A DNA stretch of 64,000 nt, from the NCBI GenBank assembly GCA_017622815.1, contig JAGAQH010000029.1, forward strand, positions 1 to 64,000, read 5' to 3'. Positions within the stretch are counted from its first letter, which is position 1, and each line of letters opens with the position of its first letter. Under the pieces are notes generated by a model. That model was not told the DNA's origin, did not search any database, and was given only the letters and a program-made list of their open reading frames with translations. The DNA is from Bacteroidaceae bacterium. GTDB lineage: Bacteria; Bacteroidota; Bacteroidia; Bacteroidales; Bacteroidaceae. A program made the position numbers and the translations under genes. Below are positions 42,847-52,489 of the stretch, in pieces.

Positions 42847-44082
42847 TTAGAGTTCCAGGTCGCCGTCGTGAATCTCGTGCCAGGGCAGACCGTGCTTGTT
42901 GAGTTCGTCCATGAATGGATCGGGATCGAACTCCTCCACGTTGTGCACACCGGGCTTGCTCCAGATGCCCTTGAGGAACATCATGGCGCCAATCATGGCC
43001 GGAACGCCGGTGGTGTAACTTACACCCTGCATGCCAGTCTCTTCGTAGGCAGCCTGATGAGAGCAGTTGTTGTAGACGTAGTATGTATGCTCCCTGCCAT
43101 CGTTGCCTATACCACGGATGCGACAACCTATTGAAGTCTCGCCGTCGTAGTTCTGGCCGAGGTCCTGAGGATTGGGCAGAACAGCCTTGAGGAACTGCAG
43201 GGGAACAATCTTCACCACCTCTTCGCCTGTGCCGTCGGCCTTGGGAGCCTTGTACTCCACCTCGTCGATACGTGCCATGCCGATGTTCTGGATTACGTCC
43301 AGATAATTGAGGTACTGCTGGCCGAAGGTCATCCAGAAGCGTGCACGCTTGATGGTGGGGAAGTTGATCACCAAAGACTCTATCTCCTCGTGGTGCAGCA
43401 GATAACTCTCCTTGGGACCTATGCCGGGATATGTCAGTGGCTGATGAATCTCCATAGGTTCTGTCTCTATGTACTTGCCGTTCTCATAGTAGAGACCCTT
43501 CTGGGTAATCTCGCGGATGTTGATTTCGGGGTTGAAGTTGGTGGCAAAAGCCTTGTGATGGTTGCCTGCATTGCAGTCCACGATGTCCAGATAGTGCATC
43601 TCCTTGAAATGGTGCTTGGCGGCATAAGCGGTGTATATGCTTGTCACGCCGGGGTCGAAACCGCAACCCAGGATGGCACAGAGTCCGGCCTGTTCGAAGC
43701 GCTCGCGATAAGCCCACTGCCAGGAATATTCGAAGTGAGCCTCATCCTTGGGCTCATAGTTGGCAGTGTCCAGATAGTTGCAACCCGTCTGCAGACAAGC
43801 CTCCATGATGGTGAGGTCCTGATAAGGGAGAGCCAGGTTCATCACTATCTCGGGCTTGTACTCGGAGAGCAGTGCAACGAGTTCCTCCACGCTGTCGGCA
43901 TCCACCTGGGCGGTAGTAACGTTGGTACCGTATTTCTTATTGAGCACATCTGCCAGCGCATCGCACTTTGCCTTTGTACGGCTGGCAATCTTTATCTCAG
44001 TGAACACATCCTTGTTCTGGCATACCTTGTGAGCGGCAACTGTAGCAACGCCACCGGCGCCGATGATAAGAACTTTTCCCAT
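42847..44082 (-). CDS. Carboxynorspermidine synthase (saccharopine dehydrogenase family)
   Basis: NAD(P)-dependent reductase of 411 residues. In Bacteroidetes this family (LYS9/saccharopine dehydrogenase-like) condenses putrescine or diaminopropane with aspartate semialdehyde to carboxy(nor)spermidine on the way to spermidine. It starts MGKVLIIGAGGVATVAAHKV, the Rossmann motif; DTANYEPKDEA and CGFDPGVTSIYTAYAAKHHF are typical. The ATG at 44080-44082 begins that motif directly. True saccharopine (lysine) metabolism is the less likely alternative. Confidence 0.88.
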   Translation of the reverse strand: MGKVLIIGAGGVATVAAHKVCQNKDVFTEIKIASRTKAKCDALADVLNKKYGTNVTTAQVDADSVEELVALLSEYKPEIVMNLALPYQDLTIMEACLQTGCNYLDTANYEPKDEAHFEYSWQWAYRERFEQAGLCAILGCGFDPGVTSIYTAYAAKHHFKEMHYLDIVDCNAGNHHKAFATNFNPEINIREITQKGLYYENGKYIETEPMEIHQPLTYPGIGPKESYLLHHEEIESLVINFPTIKRARFWMTFGQQYLNYLDVIQNIGMARIDEVEYKAPKADGTGEEVVKIVPLQFLKAVLPNPQDLGQNYDGETSIGCRIRGIGNDGREHTYYVYNNCSHQAAYEETGMQGVSYTTGVPAMIGAMMFLKGIWSKPGVHNVEEFDPDPFMDELNKHGLPWHEIHDGDLEL

Positions 44083-44270
44083 ATTGTATTTCTGTTTATT
44101 TCCGACTACAAAACTACAAAAAAAAGAGCAAATCCACAAAGATTCACCCTCATATTTGCCATAGACAAGGCATAATCACTCCGGAATATACCTGTCTATT
44201 ATTATATATAATGTATAGCAATGTCTATGTGCCTGAACAGACAATCATAATTGCGTCCTTGCAAAACGCT

Positions 44271-44786
44271 TCATTCCTCCAGTTCTTTCTGCAGTGTCTC
44301 CCACCCTGCCCTATCCTGCCACCACACATACAAGGTCTTGTAGCGATGCTCCGGGAGGCGCCTTGTACCCAGGGATATACGTGCGTAGGGCGATGACCAT
44401 TCGTCCAAGGCCTTCTCGCGACGGTAGTCCCATTTAGAGTATTTGCGCTTCAGTTGCTTCTTTATCTGCCGGTACTTTAGCATGCGTGCGATCTCGTTTT
44501 CCATAAATTCGGAGAAGGAGACGCTTACCTGATGTACAGTATGGCTCTTTGGTGTGGCATGCACCTCTATGATACATTGCACCCCGTCGAACATACCGGT
44601 TAGGGAGGCTGTCGTTTCCGACATAGTCTGCACCTCATAACCTTTGTCCTCCAGGCTGTCCACGAAGGTTTCAAGGTCGCCCCCAAGTGGCAGGCCGAGG
44701 AAGAGGGCATGCTCCCCGCTTTGAGAATAAAGCGGCAACATGGAATACAGCGAGATGCATAGGAATAATGTCAGTATTCGGTTCAT
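44271..44786 (-). CDS. Hypothetical exported protein
   Basis: A 171-residue protein with a signal peptide (MNRILTLFLCISLYSMLPLYS). The mature part is mixed alpha/beta, with FLGLPLGGDLETFVDSLEDKGYEV near the start, reminiscent of small Bacteroidales envelope proteins that open with a FxGIPI-type strand-helix. The C terminus is basic and aromatic (YKTLYVWWQDRAGWETL). No family I can name. It stands alone between the polyamine gene and the GH95 gene. Confidence 0.65.
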   Translation of the reverse strand: MNRILTLFLCISLYSMLPLYSQSGEHALFLGLPLGGDLETFVDSLEDKGYEVQTMSETTASLTGMFDGVQCIIEVHATPKSHTVHQVSVSFSEFMENEIARMLKYRQIKKQLKRKYSKWDYRREKALDEWSSPYARISLGTRRLPEHRYKTLYVWWQDRAGWETLQKELEE

Positions 44787-44923
44787 TGCTTATAGTAACA
44801 AAAAGTCATTCATACCCCTCCGTCGCTATGCGACACCTCCCCTGTCTCAGGGGAGGAAAGCAGCCAAGCAATCCACGATACAGTAATGTCTTTCATGCCA
44901 GGAGTATGTCTTGTTATCAAAAA

Positions 44924-44960
44924 CATTCCGTCCGAAGTTGATGATGCTTCGGACGGAATG
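44924..44960 (-). terminator. Terminator downstream of the GH95 gene
   Basis: Perfect 14-base stem CATTCCGTCCGAAG / CTTCGGACGGAATG with a 9-base loop. On the minus strand it is followed by TTTTTGAT. It closes the sialidase-fucosidase operon. Confidence 0.9.
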
Positions 44961-44999
44961 GTTATCTTCAGGGTTCACACCCTTGTTGCAATCATGTCA

Positions 45000-47900
45000 T
45001 TACTTAGACACCTTCTTCTGTCCGTTCTGGATATAGACCTGACCGGCAGGAGTATCGGGCAGACGACGGCCGCTGAGGTCATAGATGGGAGCCTCACCGT
45101 TTTCTGTACCTGCACCGCCAACAGAAGAAATGCCTGTGGCTGTGGTGAAGTCAATCTCCACTACGTCATCCTTTTCGCAAGGTATCTCGGCAACGCCGTT
45201 CTCGTCGAGTGTTACATACACTTCCACGCCATTAACCTTCACACTTGCCTCGTTCAGTGCCATAGCACCCTTAGCGCAACGTACCTTCAAGGGAGCGCCG
45301 GCATGACTCTGGATGCGTACAGCCTGACACTTGCCTGCAGACCAGTTGAAGTCTACGGTAAAGTTGCCGATGGCCTTCATACCCTTCACGTTGCCCTGCT
45401 TGTTCCATACGGTGGGCACGGCAGGCATGATGTTGATGTAACCGTGTGCACTCTGCATGAGCATCTCGGCAATACCTGAGCAAACGCCGAAGTTACCGTC
45501 AATCTGGAAGGGAGCGTGGCTGTCGAACAGGTTGTAGTAGATACCGCCTGCACCGGCATTTGTACCATAGTCGGTAGAGTGCTTCAGAGCGTTCTTGATG
45601 ATGATGTGTGCGTGGTCACCATCCTGGGCACGTGCCCACAGGTTAACCTTCCAGCCCATTGACCAACCTGTAGCGGCATCGCCACGGAGTTTCAGAGAGT
45701 TGACTGCAGGAGTGAAGTATTCGCTCTCGGGAGTAATCTGGTCCATGGGGAAGAGAGCCATCATGTGAGACATGTGGCGGTGACCACGGTCGTTACTGAT
45801 GTCGAACGGACTGTACTTCCACTCGCGGAGCAACTTCTCGCCGGTCTTCACACCATTATAGGTTGCACCCCAACTGCCGGTATAGGTCTCTGTATGCAGA
45901 CCCTTGTCGGTCTTTTCGAGGTAGAGGTTCAGTTTAGCAACGTCCTCGGTGGTAAGACCAGTGTTCTCCACGCCAAGGATACCGATAGCTTCGCTCAGGT
46001 TCTGGAACAGATAGTAAATCATCTGCTGGGCATGAGCGGTACCGTCCTCGGTCTGGTTGTCGTGCTGCTCAGCACTGAACTCGTTTGGAGCAACGAATGT
46101 GCCATCGGGATCGAACTTGTATGCGGGAGTGTAGTTGCGTACACGGTCCTGTTCGTCCTGAGTGCTGTCGAAACCACGGTCCTCAATCAAGCGGTGGAAC
46201 CAGAACTGTGCGCAATCCCACATTACGGGGAAGGCCTTGGCCAGGAACTCCTTGTCCTGAGTGTAACGCCAGTGGGTCCACAGGTGGCTGGTGTACCATA
46301 CGTTGGCAACGAGGTAGTTGTCGCCCCATGTGCTCATGCTATTGTAGAGAGATGTCTCTGTAAGTACGCTCCAACCATAACCATCGTTATAGCGGGTGCC
46401 CACTTCCTTCCAACCGGCACTGTTTGCACCACGAATGATGAAGTTGACGAAAGGCTTGTGCAGGTCAGAGAGGTTGGTAATCTCTGTGGGCCAGTAGTTC
46501 ATCTGGATGTTGATGTTGGTGTGGATGTCGGAGTTCCAGGGAGAGTTGGCACCGCGATCGTTCCAGATACCCTGCAGGTTGTTGGGGGCAGCAATGGGCT
46601 TGCGGTTTGAACTGATAGCCAGGTAACGTCCATAGTGGAAGTACAACTGCTCCAAGAACAGGTGGTCGTTGGCTGTGCTTGTACCATTGGTATTCTTGGG
46701 ATAGTAGTTGTCAACAAGAGTCTTGGTGTCAACGCTGGGAGTCTGCAGACCGAGGTCGAAGGTCATACGCTTGGTAATGGCGGTGAAGTCTTCAACATGA
46801 TCCTTCTCAACAGCCGCAAAACCCTTGGCAACAGCGGCCTCGATTGCAGTCTTAACCTCCTCGCTAACGGTTTCTGGTGTAACGGCGCGGAAGTATGACT
46901 TTGAATCTACATCGCCGATAAAGTTTGTTGCACCCTTGAGGTAGAAGGTAACCTCGGTTGCATTCTGCACACTGATGCCCTTGCTTGAAGATTCCACGAT
47001 AGCACCCTCGTCGGCAACGACATGCAGACGTGCAGCATACTTGACAGTCATCTTGCCGGTGAAGTATGCCATACCGTTTTCATAAGTAACACCGCCTGCG
47101 CTTATATCCGAACCCGGTTCGATAGTAAAGTTCAGGTTCATCTTGTCCTCGCCCTCTGCCTTATACTGGGCAGCGATTACCTGGTCAGGAGCAGAACTGA
47201 AATATTTGCGTGTAAACAGAGAACCGTTGCCGTTCTTGAACTGGACACCGGCAATGCCCTCTTCAATATCAAGATAGCGCACATAGTCTGTAACGCCTTC
47301 ATTTATGCTCTTGTCCTTGTTCTCCACGAAAACAGAACCGAAGTCCATGAATGTACGCTGTCCGCTATTGGCACCGACAACATTGGCAGCACCGCTCCAG
47401 AGAGTCTTTTCGTTGAACTGGATTTCCTCGTTGTGCACGCCACCGAATATCATACATCCCAGTTCGCCGTTACCCAAAGGCAGGGCATACTCCATCCAGG
47501 GATAACTTACACCACTTGCTTCGGCTGAAGTCTTGTACCACAGAGTGTTGGGATTCTTGGGAGCATACTCCGTTACGCCGGTGATGTTCTGCACCTCATA
47601 GTAGTATGTGTCGGGATAATCCTCAGGATTAACCTCGGTGAAGAAGAACTTACTGCCGGTATCACCTGTCACACTGCCAGTGTTCCACAAAGCCAGGAAG
47701 TCTCCTCTTTTGTTCCACCAATGGGTACCGCCGTCTATCTTGACATAGGAAGGCGTACTATTGAAATTGAAAGTACCAGAGAATAGTGTGCTGTAGCCTG
47801 TGGTGCCGTCTTTAACCATCGTGGCACGTGCATTGGCCTCGGTACCAGTGATACCCAACACCTTAGACAGACCTGTAGAATAGTTGTAAACCTTGTACTT

Positions 47901-48749
47901 ACCTGTACCCTGGCTTACAAAAGCCCACAGGCCCTTGTTGTCACGAGGCTTGGCACTATTGGTCAGCAGCAAGTTTCCGCCACTGGTATAGTCGGTATTC
48001 ATGCTTACGAAACCGCCATGTCCACCCTGAATGGTGTAGAACTTGGTGTCGGCACTGAAATAGCTGACATAGATAGTCAAGCCGTCCACATTTACAACTG
48101 CCATAGTACCGTCCACAGATATTGCCTGCACGTCGGATGCCTTGATGACATCATTGGTCTCTATGGTAGCACTGTTCTTGTATTCCTGACCGTCATAGAT
48201 GAAACCGGCAGCCGGGTCTTCTGTTCCAAGTACAACAACAGTATATACCTTGTCCTCGGGGATGGCCTCCTCAATGTAGTAGCAGTTACCTGCATCGGGG
48301 GTATCCCAGTTACTTACGGTTATACCGGCATCCATCTGGCCAGAGTTCTGTGAATTCAACTCATTGCCATTCAGACTAAGTTTCCAGGGATAAGAAGCAT
48401 TGTTCACCTGCTGGATAGTCAGTGGGGTTGATGCATTTGCTTCGTAGCTACCGTTGCTGCTGACATACTTCTGTGCACCAACGCTGAAAAGATAGTAGTT
48501 GTCACCGTTCTTCTCAATACGGAACTGCTGGGTAGGATCCGTAAGGCTGGCAGTAACGCTACCTATCACCTTACCTGTGCTTGAGCACAATTGCGCAGGC
48601 AACTTGTCACTGTACAACAGGAAGGCGCGTTCACTACGGAGCACATAGACCTTGTCGTTGTCTAACTGCGACAGGTCTGTTACCTTATCTGCCCATCCTG
48701 GCACTATGGAGGCAAGGATGACAAACATTAAAAGAAAAACCTTCTTCAT
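45000..48749 (-). CDS. Large GH95-family alpha-L-fucosidase with N-terminal extension
   Basis: Exported glycoside hydrolase of 1249 residues. The signal peptide is MKKVFLLMFVILASIVPGWA. Residues about 20-375 are two beta-rich accessory regions (carbohydrate-binding or ricin-like in appearance, VYVLRSERAFLLYSDK and FYTIQGGHGGFVSM). The GH95 catalytic part starts near residue 405 (MEYALPLGNGELGCMIFGGV) and includes NIQMNYWPTEITNL and the acidic SHAPFQIDGNFG. GH95 enzymes are inverting fucosidases acting on alpha-1,2-linked fucose of host glycans, although some act on galactose. The C terminus PIYDLSGRRLPDTPAGQVYI resembles a Bacteroidetes sorting or cell-surface tail. Usual GH95 length is about 800. 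Confidence 0.9.
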   Translation of the reverse strand: MKKVFLLMFVILASIVPGWADKVTDLSQLDNDKVYVLRSERAFLLYSDKLPAQLCSSTGKVIGSVTASLTDPTQQFRIEKNGDNYYLFSVGAQKYVSSNGSYEANASTPLTIQQVNNASYPWKLSLNGNELNSQNSGQMDAGITVSNWDTPDAGNCYYIEEAIPEDKVYTVVVLGTEDPAAGFIYDGQEYKNSATIETNDVIKASDVQAISVDGTMAVVNVDGLTIYVSYFSADTKFYTIQGGHGGFVSMNTDYTSGGNLLLTNSAKPRDNKGLWAFVSQGTGKYKVYNYSTGLSKVLGITGTEANARATMVKDGTTGYSTLFSGTFNFNSTPSYVKIDGGTHWWNKRGDFLALWNTGSVTGDTGSKFFFTEVNPEDYPDTYYYEVQNITGVTEYAPKNPNTLWYKTSAEASGVSYPWMEYALPLGNGELGCMIFGGVHNEEIQFNEKTLWSGAANVVGANSGQRTFMDFGSVFVENKDKSINEGVTDYVRYLDIEEGIAGVQFKNGNGSLFTRKYFSSAPDQVIAAQYKAEGEDKMNLNFTIEPGSDISAGGVTYENGMAYFTGKMTVKYAARLHVVADEGAIVESSSKGISVQNATEVTFYLKGATNFIGDVDSKSYFRAVTPETVSEEVKTAIEAAVAKGFAAVEKDHVEDFTAITKRMTFDLGLQTPSVDTKTLVDNYYPKNTNGTSTANDHLFLEQLYFHYGRYLAISSNRKPIAAPNNLQGIWNDRGANSPWNSDIHTNINIQMNYWPTEITNLSDLHKPFVNFIIRGANSAGWKEVGTRYNDGYGWSVLTETSLYNSMSTWGDNYLVANVWYTSHLWTHWRYTQDKEFLAKAFPVMWDCAQFWFHRLIEDRGFDSTQDEQDRVRNYTPAYKFDPDGTFVAPNEFSAEQHDNQTEDGTAHAQQMIYYLFQNLSEAIGILGVENTGLTTEDVAKLNLYLEKTDKGLHTETYTGSWGATYNGVKTGEKLLREWKYSPFDISNDRGHRHMSHMMALFPMDQITPESEYFTPAVNSLKLRGDAATGWSMGWKVNLWARAQDGDHAHIIIKNALKHSTDYGTNAGAGGIYYNLFDSHAPFQIDGNFGVCSGIAEMLMQSAHGYINIMPAVPTVWNKQGNVKGMKAIGNFTVDFNWSAGKCQAVRIQSHAGAPLKVRCAKGAMALNEASVKVNGVEVYVTLDENGVAEIPCEKDDVVEIDFTTATGISSVGGAGTENGEAPIYDLSGRRLPDTPAGQVYIQNGQKKVSK

Positions 48750-48784
48750 GTGTGGTTAATTTATTTAGGTTAATAGTTAATATC

Positions 48785-50359
48785 TCACTTTACACCGTAA
48801 AGTCCATTAGTTATCGCCTCTAAGGATATGGGCACATACACCATGGAATACCATCCCGGTTCTTCCTCATAGAAGAAACCTATACGACCGTCCTTCTGCA
48901 AGGTCATGGTACTGTATGCACTGCCGGTATGGCTGACGTGGTATGGCTGTTGGTTCCAATCCTCGGCAAATGCCTTGGGTGAGGCGTATGATGCGGCCTC
49001 GGTAATGTCTTTCCAGTAAATCTTCACGTCCGAACGTCCGTCGCCGGTTGGCAAAGACTGCAGGGCAAGGGTACGCTGTGCCCCGTCTGACTTTCTTCGT
49101 GCCTGAAGGATGAGTATCTCACCGTTGGTACTGTTGCGTCCCACCTTTATGCCGCCACGTTGCTGGTCGCTGGCAACTACGTCGCCCCATGCTCCGTCCA
49201 CCTTTTTCGGGTCATCGGAATACTTGTAGATATTGAAGAAACGTCCGGCTCCCTTGCGGCTGCTCAGCACCACACTGCCGTCGGGCAGTTCTTCGCACTT
49301 GGGTTCGTCTCCACGGGGACAGGGCAATGCAGTCTTACCTCCAAGGGCATGCCATGTCTGGCCGAAGTCATCGGTATAGAGTACACGGTTGCCATAGTTC
49401 TTTGTCCACACTGGAGCATAAACACGATAGTGCGTTCCCACCTTTATGGTCTTGCTCTGTGTCAGTTTGCCGCTACCTACAAAAAGGCTCTGCACACGAT
49501 ACTTGTCGAAGCCTTCCTCGCCACGCTGCATGAAAGCGCTGTAGAACACGTTGGTAATGTCCGACCACGAGCACATCGCCCCCTTGGGAGCAGGAGAGTG
49601 CTTGCCGTACAGCGCATCGCCCCAGGTTTTGCCATTGTCGGTGCTGTACAGGCGTGCCACGGGATTCGGCTCGCCGTCGGGCCAGTTGCCGTGCCAGCAT
49701 ACAGTATGTCCGCAGACGTCTATGAGCAGGATGGCACCGGTCTCACGGTCTACCACCATGGCAGGATCGCCGAAACCGTCATCGCGTACTCCCTCGTCGC
49801 TGTAACTGCCTTGGATAACGTATTTCCCATCGCTCCACTTGCTTCCGTCCTTGGAACCAATGCGCATCACCTGGTCTACACGTCCGTAACCAATGTCATT
49901 GCCACAAGGGCGTGCATCGTTTATGGCCAGAAGTTTGCCGTTCTTCATGGTCACGATGCTGGGTATGCGGAAAGGTTCCTTGTCGTTGTGGAACCACAGA
50001 TACTGGTACTCGCTCTCTGCATCGGCATCATAAACAACATTCCACGCATCGGGATGCTGTTCTATGCAACGCAGTGTATAGCCATGCAGTTTGTGCGCTC
50101 CTCTCAGGGCAAAGAACGCTCCGTCGGGTACATCAAAAGTTATGGTCTTGCCTGCCTCTTCGGCCTTTACCGTATAGAGGCTTGCCTTGTCTGCGATGCG
50201 GACTTCCAGCACGCCCATCCACAGATTGGTCTTGGGCGAACGTGTCTTGCCGTTCAACTGCACGTTCACCTTTACCGTCTCTGCCGTCATAGGCAATGCC
50301 ATCAGCATCAACGCCACAAGCGAGAATAATTGCTTAAGACTCTTGTTCTTCATCATCAA
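48785..50359 (-). CDS. Exo-alpha-sialidase (GH33)
   Basis: Exported sialidase of about 524 residues that removes terminal sialic acid from mucin or other glycans. After the signal peptide (LFSLVALMLMALPMTAE) comes an N-terminal beta domain (to about 120), then the six-bladed propeller: FRIP in PFRIPSIVTMKNGK with the catalytic arginine, aspartates in NDARPC and GVRDDGFGDPA, and Asp-boxes STDNGKTWG and YTDDFGQTW. Several adjacent Met codons leave the exact start open. It is 35 bases upstream of the GH95 gene on the same strand, forming a host-glycan trimming pair. Confidence 0.93.
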   Translation of the reverse strand: MMMKNKSLKQLFSLVALMLMALPMTAETVKVNVQLNGKTRSPKTNLWMGVLEVRIADKASLYTVKAEEAGKTITFDVPDGAFFALRGAHKLHGYTLRCIEQHPDAWNVVYDADAESEYQYLWFHNDKEPFRIPSIVTMKNGKLLAINDARPCGNDIGYGRVDQVMRIGSKDGSKWSDGKYVIQGSYSDEGVRDDGFGDPAMVVDRETGAILLIDVCGHTVCWHGNWPDGEPNPVARLYSTDNGKTWGDALYGKHSPAPKGAMCSWSDITNVFYSAFMQRGEEGFDKYRVQSLFVGSGKLTQSKTIKVGTHYRVYAPVWTKNYGNRVLYTDDFGQTWHALGGKTALPCPRGDEPKCEELPDGSVVLSSRKGAGRFFNIYKYSDDPKKVDGAWGDVVASDQQRGGIKVGRNSTNGEILILQARRKSDGAQRTLALQSLPTGDGRSDVKIYWKDITEAASYASPKAFAEDWNQQPYHVSHTGSAYSTMTLQKDGRIGFFYEEEPGWYSMVYVPISLEAITNGLYGVK

Positions 50360-50508
50360 GTATTAGGTTTTGGTTGTGTATTTTCATAATTGAGCACATG
50401 CGCCCGTATGCTACGGACACATGCGCGTCACGCACTACATTGCGAAGCAAAGATAGTGTTTTTTCCTAAAACAGAAAAGGGAAATGTCGGATATTGTTAC
50501 GACTGACG

Positions 50509-51252
50509 TTATTTTTCCGCCAGATACATGGTGCAGATACCAAAGGTAAATCGTTTCCATTGCACGGAGCGGAAGCCGGCTTTCTGCAGGATTCCCTGCA
50601 TCACCTCCCCCTGGGGGAATGCCTCCATTGTGGCAGGAAGATACGAATAGGCCTTGCTGTCCCTGCTTACAATCCAGCCCACCAGAGGCATGACCACATG
50701 GGAATAAAGCCAGAAAAGTTGGCGCATGGGGAAATGCGGCGGTGTGGCAAGTTCCACAATGAGCAGATGAGCGCCAGGACGAAGCACGCGGTACATTTCA
50801 CCCAGACCGGCGTCAAGGTCTTGAAAATTCCTTACACCATAGGCTACGGTCACGGCATCAAAAGAACTATCGTCAAAGGTAAGGTGCAGACAGTCCTCCT
50901 TCTGGAAAACAATCTCGGTGCTCTGCAGTTCCGAGGCAAGGGCGCCCACTTTGCGACGCGCCACTTCCATCATGCCCTCGCTGATATCTGCGCCGACAAT
51001 CTGCTGGGGTTTGAGCAACCGTCCTACCAGAATTGCAAAGTCGCCCGTACCAGTGGCTATGTCCAAGACACGTTTTGGGGCATACTTGCCCAAGGCCTCC
51101 ACAGCCTTGCGCCTCCAGCCCTTGTCCACACCCATACTGAGGGCATGGTTAAGAAAATCGTAAGTGGGGGCAATGCCGTCAAACATTGCCTCCACCTGCT
51201 CTACCTTCTCTCCCTGCTGGGAGTATGGCTTTATCTGCTCTTGATTGTACAT
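50509..51252 (-). CDS. ubiE: Demethylmenaquinone methyltransferase (UbiE/MenG)
   Basis: SAM-dependent C-methyltransferase of 247 residues, last step of menaquinone synthesis in anaerobes of this group. Motifs: MFDGIAPTYDFLNHALSMGVDKGWRR at the start (about residues 28-53), DIATGTGDFAILV (SAM loop), GADISEGMMEVA, and VAYGVRNFQDLDAGL, the UbiE signature. It lies 47 bases after purC on the same strand. Confidence 0.95.
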   Translation of the reverse strand: MYNQEQIKPYSQQGEKVEQVEAMFDGIAPTYDFLNHALSMGVDKGWRRKAVEALGKYAPKRVLDIATGTGDFAILVGRLLKPQQIVGADISEGMMEVARRKVGALASELQSTEIVFQKEDCLHLTFDDSSFDAVTVAYGVRNFQDLDAGLGEMYRVLRPGAHLLIVELATPPHFPMRQLFWLYSHVVMPLVGWIVSRDSKAYSYLPATMEAFPQGEVMQGILQKAGFRSVQWKRFTFGICTMYLAEK

Positions 51253-51299
51253 TACAGATCCCCTCCCTCGCTGGGAGGGCCGGGGTATATGTTTTTCTT

Positions 51300-52250
51300 C
51301 TACTTCCTACTCTCCAGCCACTTCGTCACGTTGCGCTCGATACGCTGCTGTATATCGCCTTCGCTATCGGCAGGAACAAACTTAGTGCCCGTAATGTGCT
51401 CGTACAGCTCGATATAACGGTCGCTCACGCTCTGTGCATACTCGTCTGTTATCTCGGGCATAACGTCACCGGGGCGGTTCATGAAGTCGTGTTCAATGAG
51501 CCACTGGCGCACGAACTCCTTGGAGAGTTGCTTCTGGGGTTCGCCCTTCTCGAACTTCTCCTCGTAGCCCTCGGCATAGAAGTAGCGTGAACTGTCTGGG
51601 GTATGTATCTCGTCAATCAGGATAACCTTACCGTCGCGCTTGCCGAACTCATACTTGGTGTCCACGAGGATAAGGCCCATCTTGGCGGCTATTTCAGAAC
51701 CGCGCTGGAAAAGAGCGCGTGTGTACTGTTCCATCTGCTCGTAGTCTTCCTTGCTTACTATACCCTGAGCAATGATTTCCTCCTTGCTTATGTTCTCGTC
51801 ATGACCCTCATCTGCCTTGGTGGTGGGAGTGATGATGGGTTCGGGGAAACGTTCGTTCTCGCGCATACCCTCGGGCAGACGCACGCCGCATATCTCACGG
51901 CATCCGTTCTTGTACTCGCGCCATGCAGAACCGGTCAGATAACCGCGGATAATCATTTCCACGCGGAAGCCCTCGGCACGAAGGCCCACTGTTACCATGG
52001 GATCGGGAGTGGCCAGTTTCCAGTTGGGAACGATGTCAGCTGTAGCATCCAGGAACGAAGCTGCTATCTGGTTCAGACACTGGCCCTTGAAAGGAATTCC
52101 TTTAGGCAGGATTACGTCGAATGCAGAAATACGGTCGGTGGCTACCATAACGAGAAGGTCACCATCAATGTCATAAACGTCACGAACCTTGCCGTGATAT
52201 ACACTCACCTGACCTGGCAGGTTAAAGTCTGTACGTGTTAATGCTTTCAT
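51300..52250 (-). CDS. purC: SAICAR synthetase (PurC)
   Basis: Phosphoribosylaminoimidazole-succinocarboxamide synthase, 316 residues: joins CAIR with aspartate in purine synthesis. The longer form is usual in Bacteroidales. Motifs: [28 protein letters not shown] near the N terminus, [24 protein letters not shown] and [13 protein letters not shown] 240-base gap follows to phoH. Confidence 0.97.
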   Translation of the reverse strand: MKALTRTDFNLPGQVSVYHGKVRDVYDIDGDLLVMVATDRISAFDVILPKGIPFKGQCLNQIAASFLDATADIVPNWKLATPDPMVTVGLRAEGFRVEMIIRGYLTGSAWREYKNGCREICGVRLPEGMRENERFPEPIITPTTKADEGHDENISKEEIIAQGIVSKEDYEQMEQYTRALFQRGSEIAAKMGLILVDTKYEFGKRDGKVILIDEIHTPDSSRYFYAEGYEEKFEKGEPQKQLSKEFVRQWLIEHDFMNRPGDVMPEITDEYAQSVSDRYIELYEHITGTKFVPADSEGDIQQRIERNVTKWLESRK

Positions 52251-52489
52251 ATCTATATAATTTATATTTTACCTATTATACACTCCCGGCTTTCCATTTG
52301 TCATGGGGCACAGACAACACTGATGCGACTGATTTACACAGATTCCGATTTCCGTTTTCCCATTCTTATACCCTCCCCCTTCGGGTTGCCCCCCTGGGTC
52401 AAAGGGAGAAAGTGAGGACCGGTACACTCCGTTTTCCACCCTATCTACTCCCTCCCATTCAGGGGCGAACGAGGTCTTTAGAAGATGGA

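Noticed and set aside
45765-50329. Long plus-strand open frames opposite the GH95 and GH33 genes (for example 45765-46610 and 49160-50329)
   Set aside because: They are antisense shadows produced by GC-rich codons of the hydrolase genes; they have no recognisable motifs, while the minus-strand products carry clear catalytic motifs.
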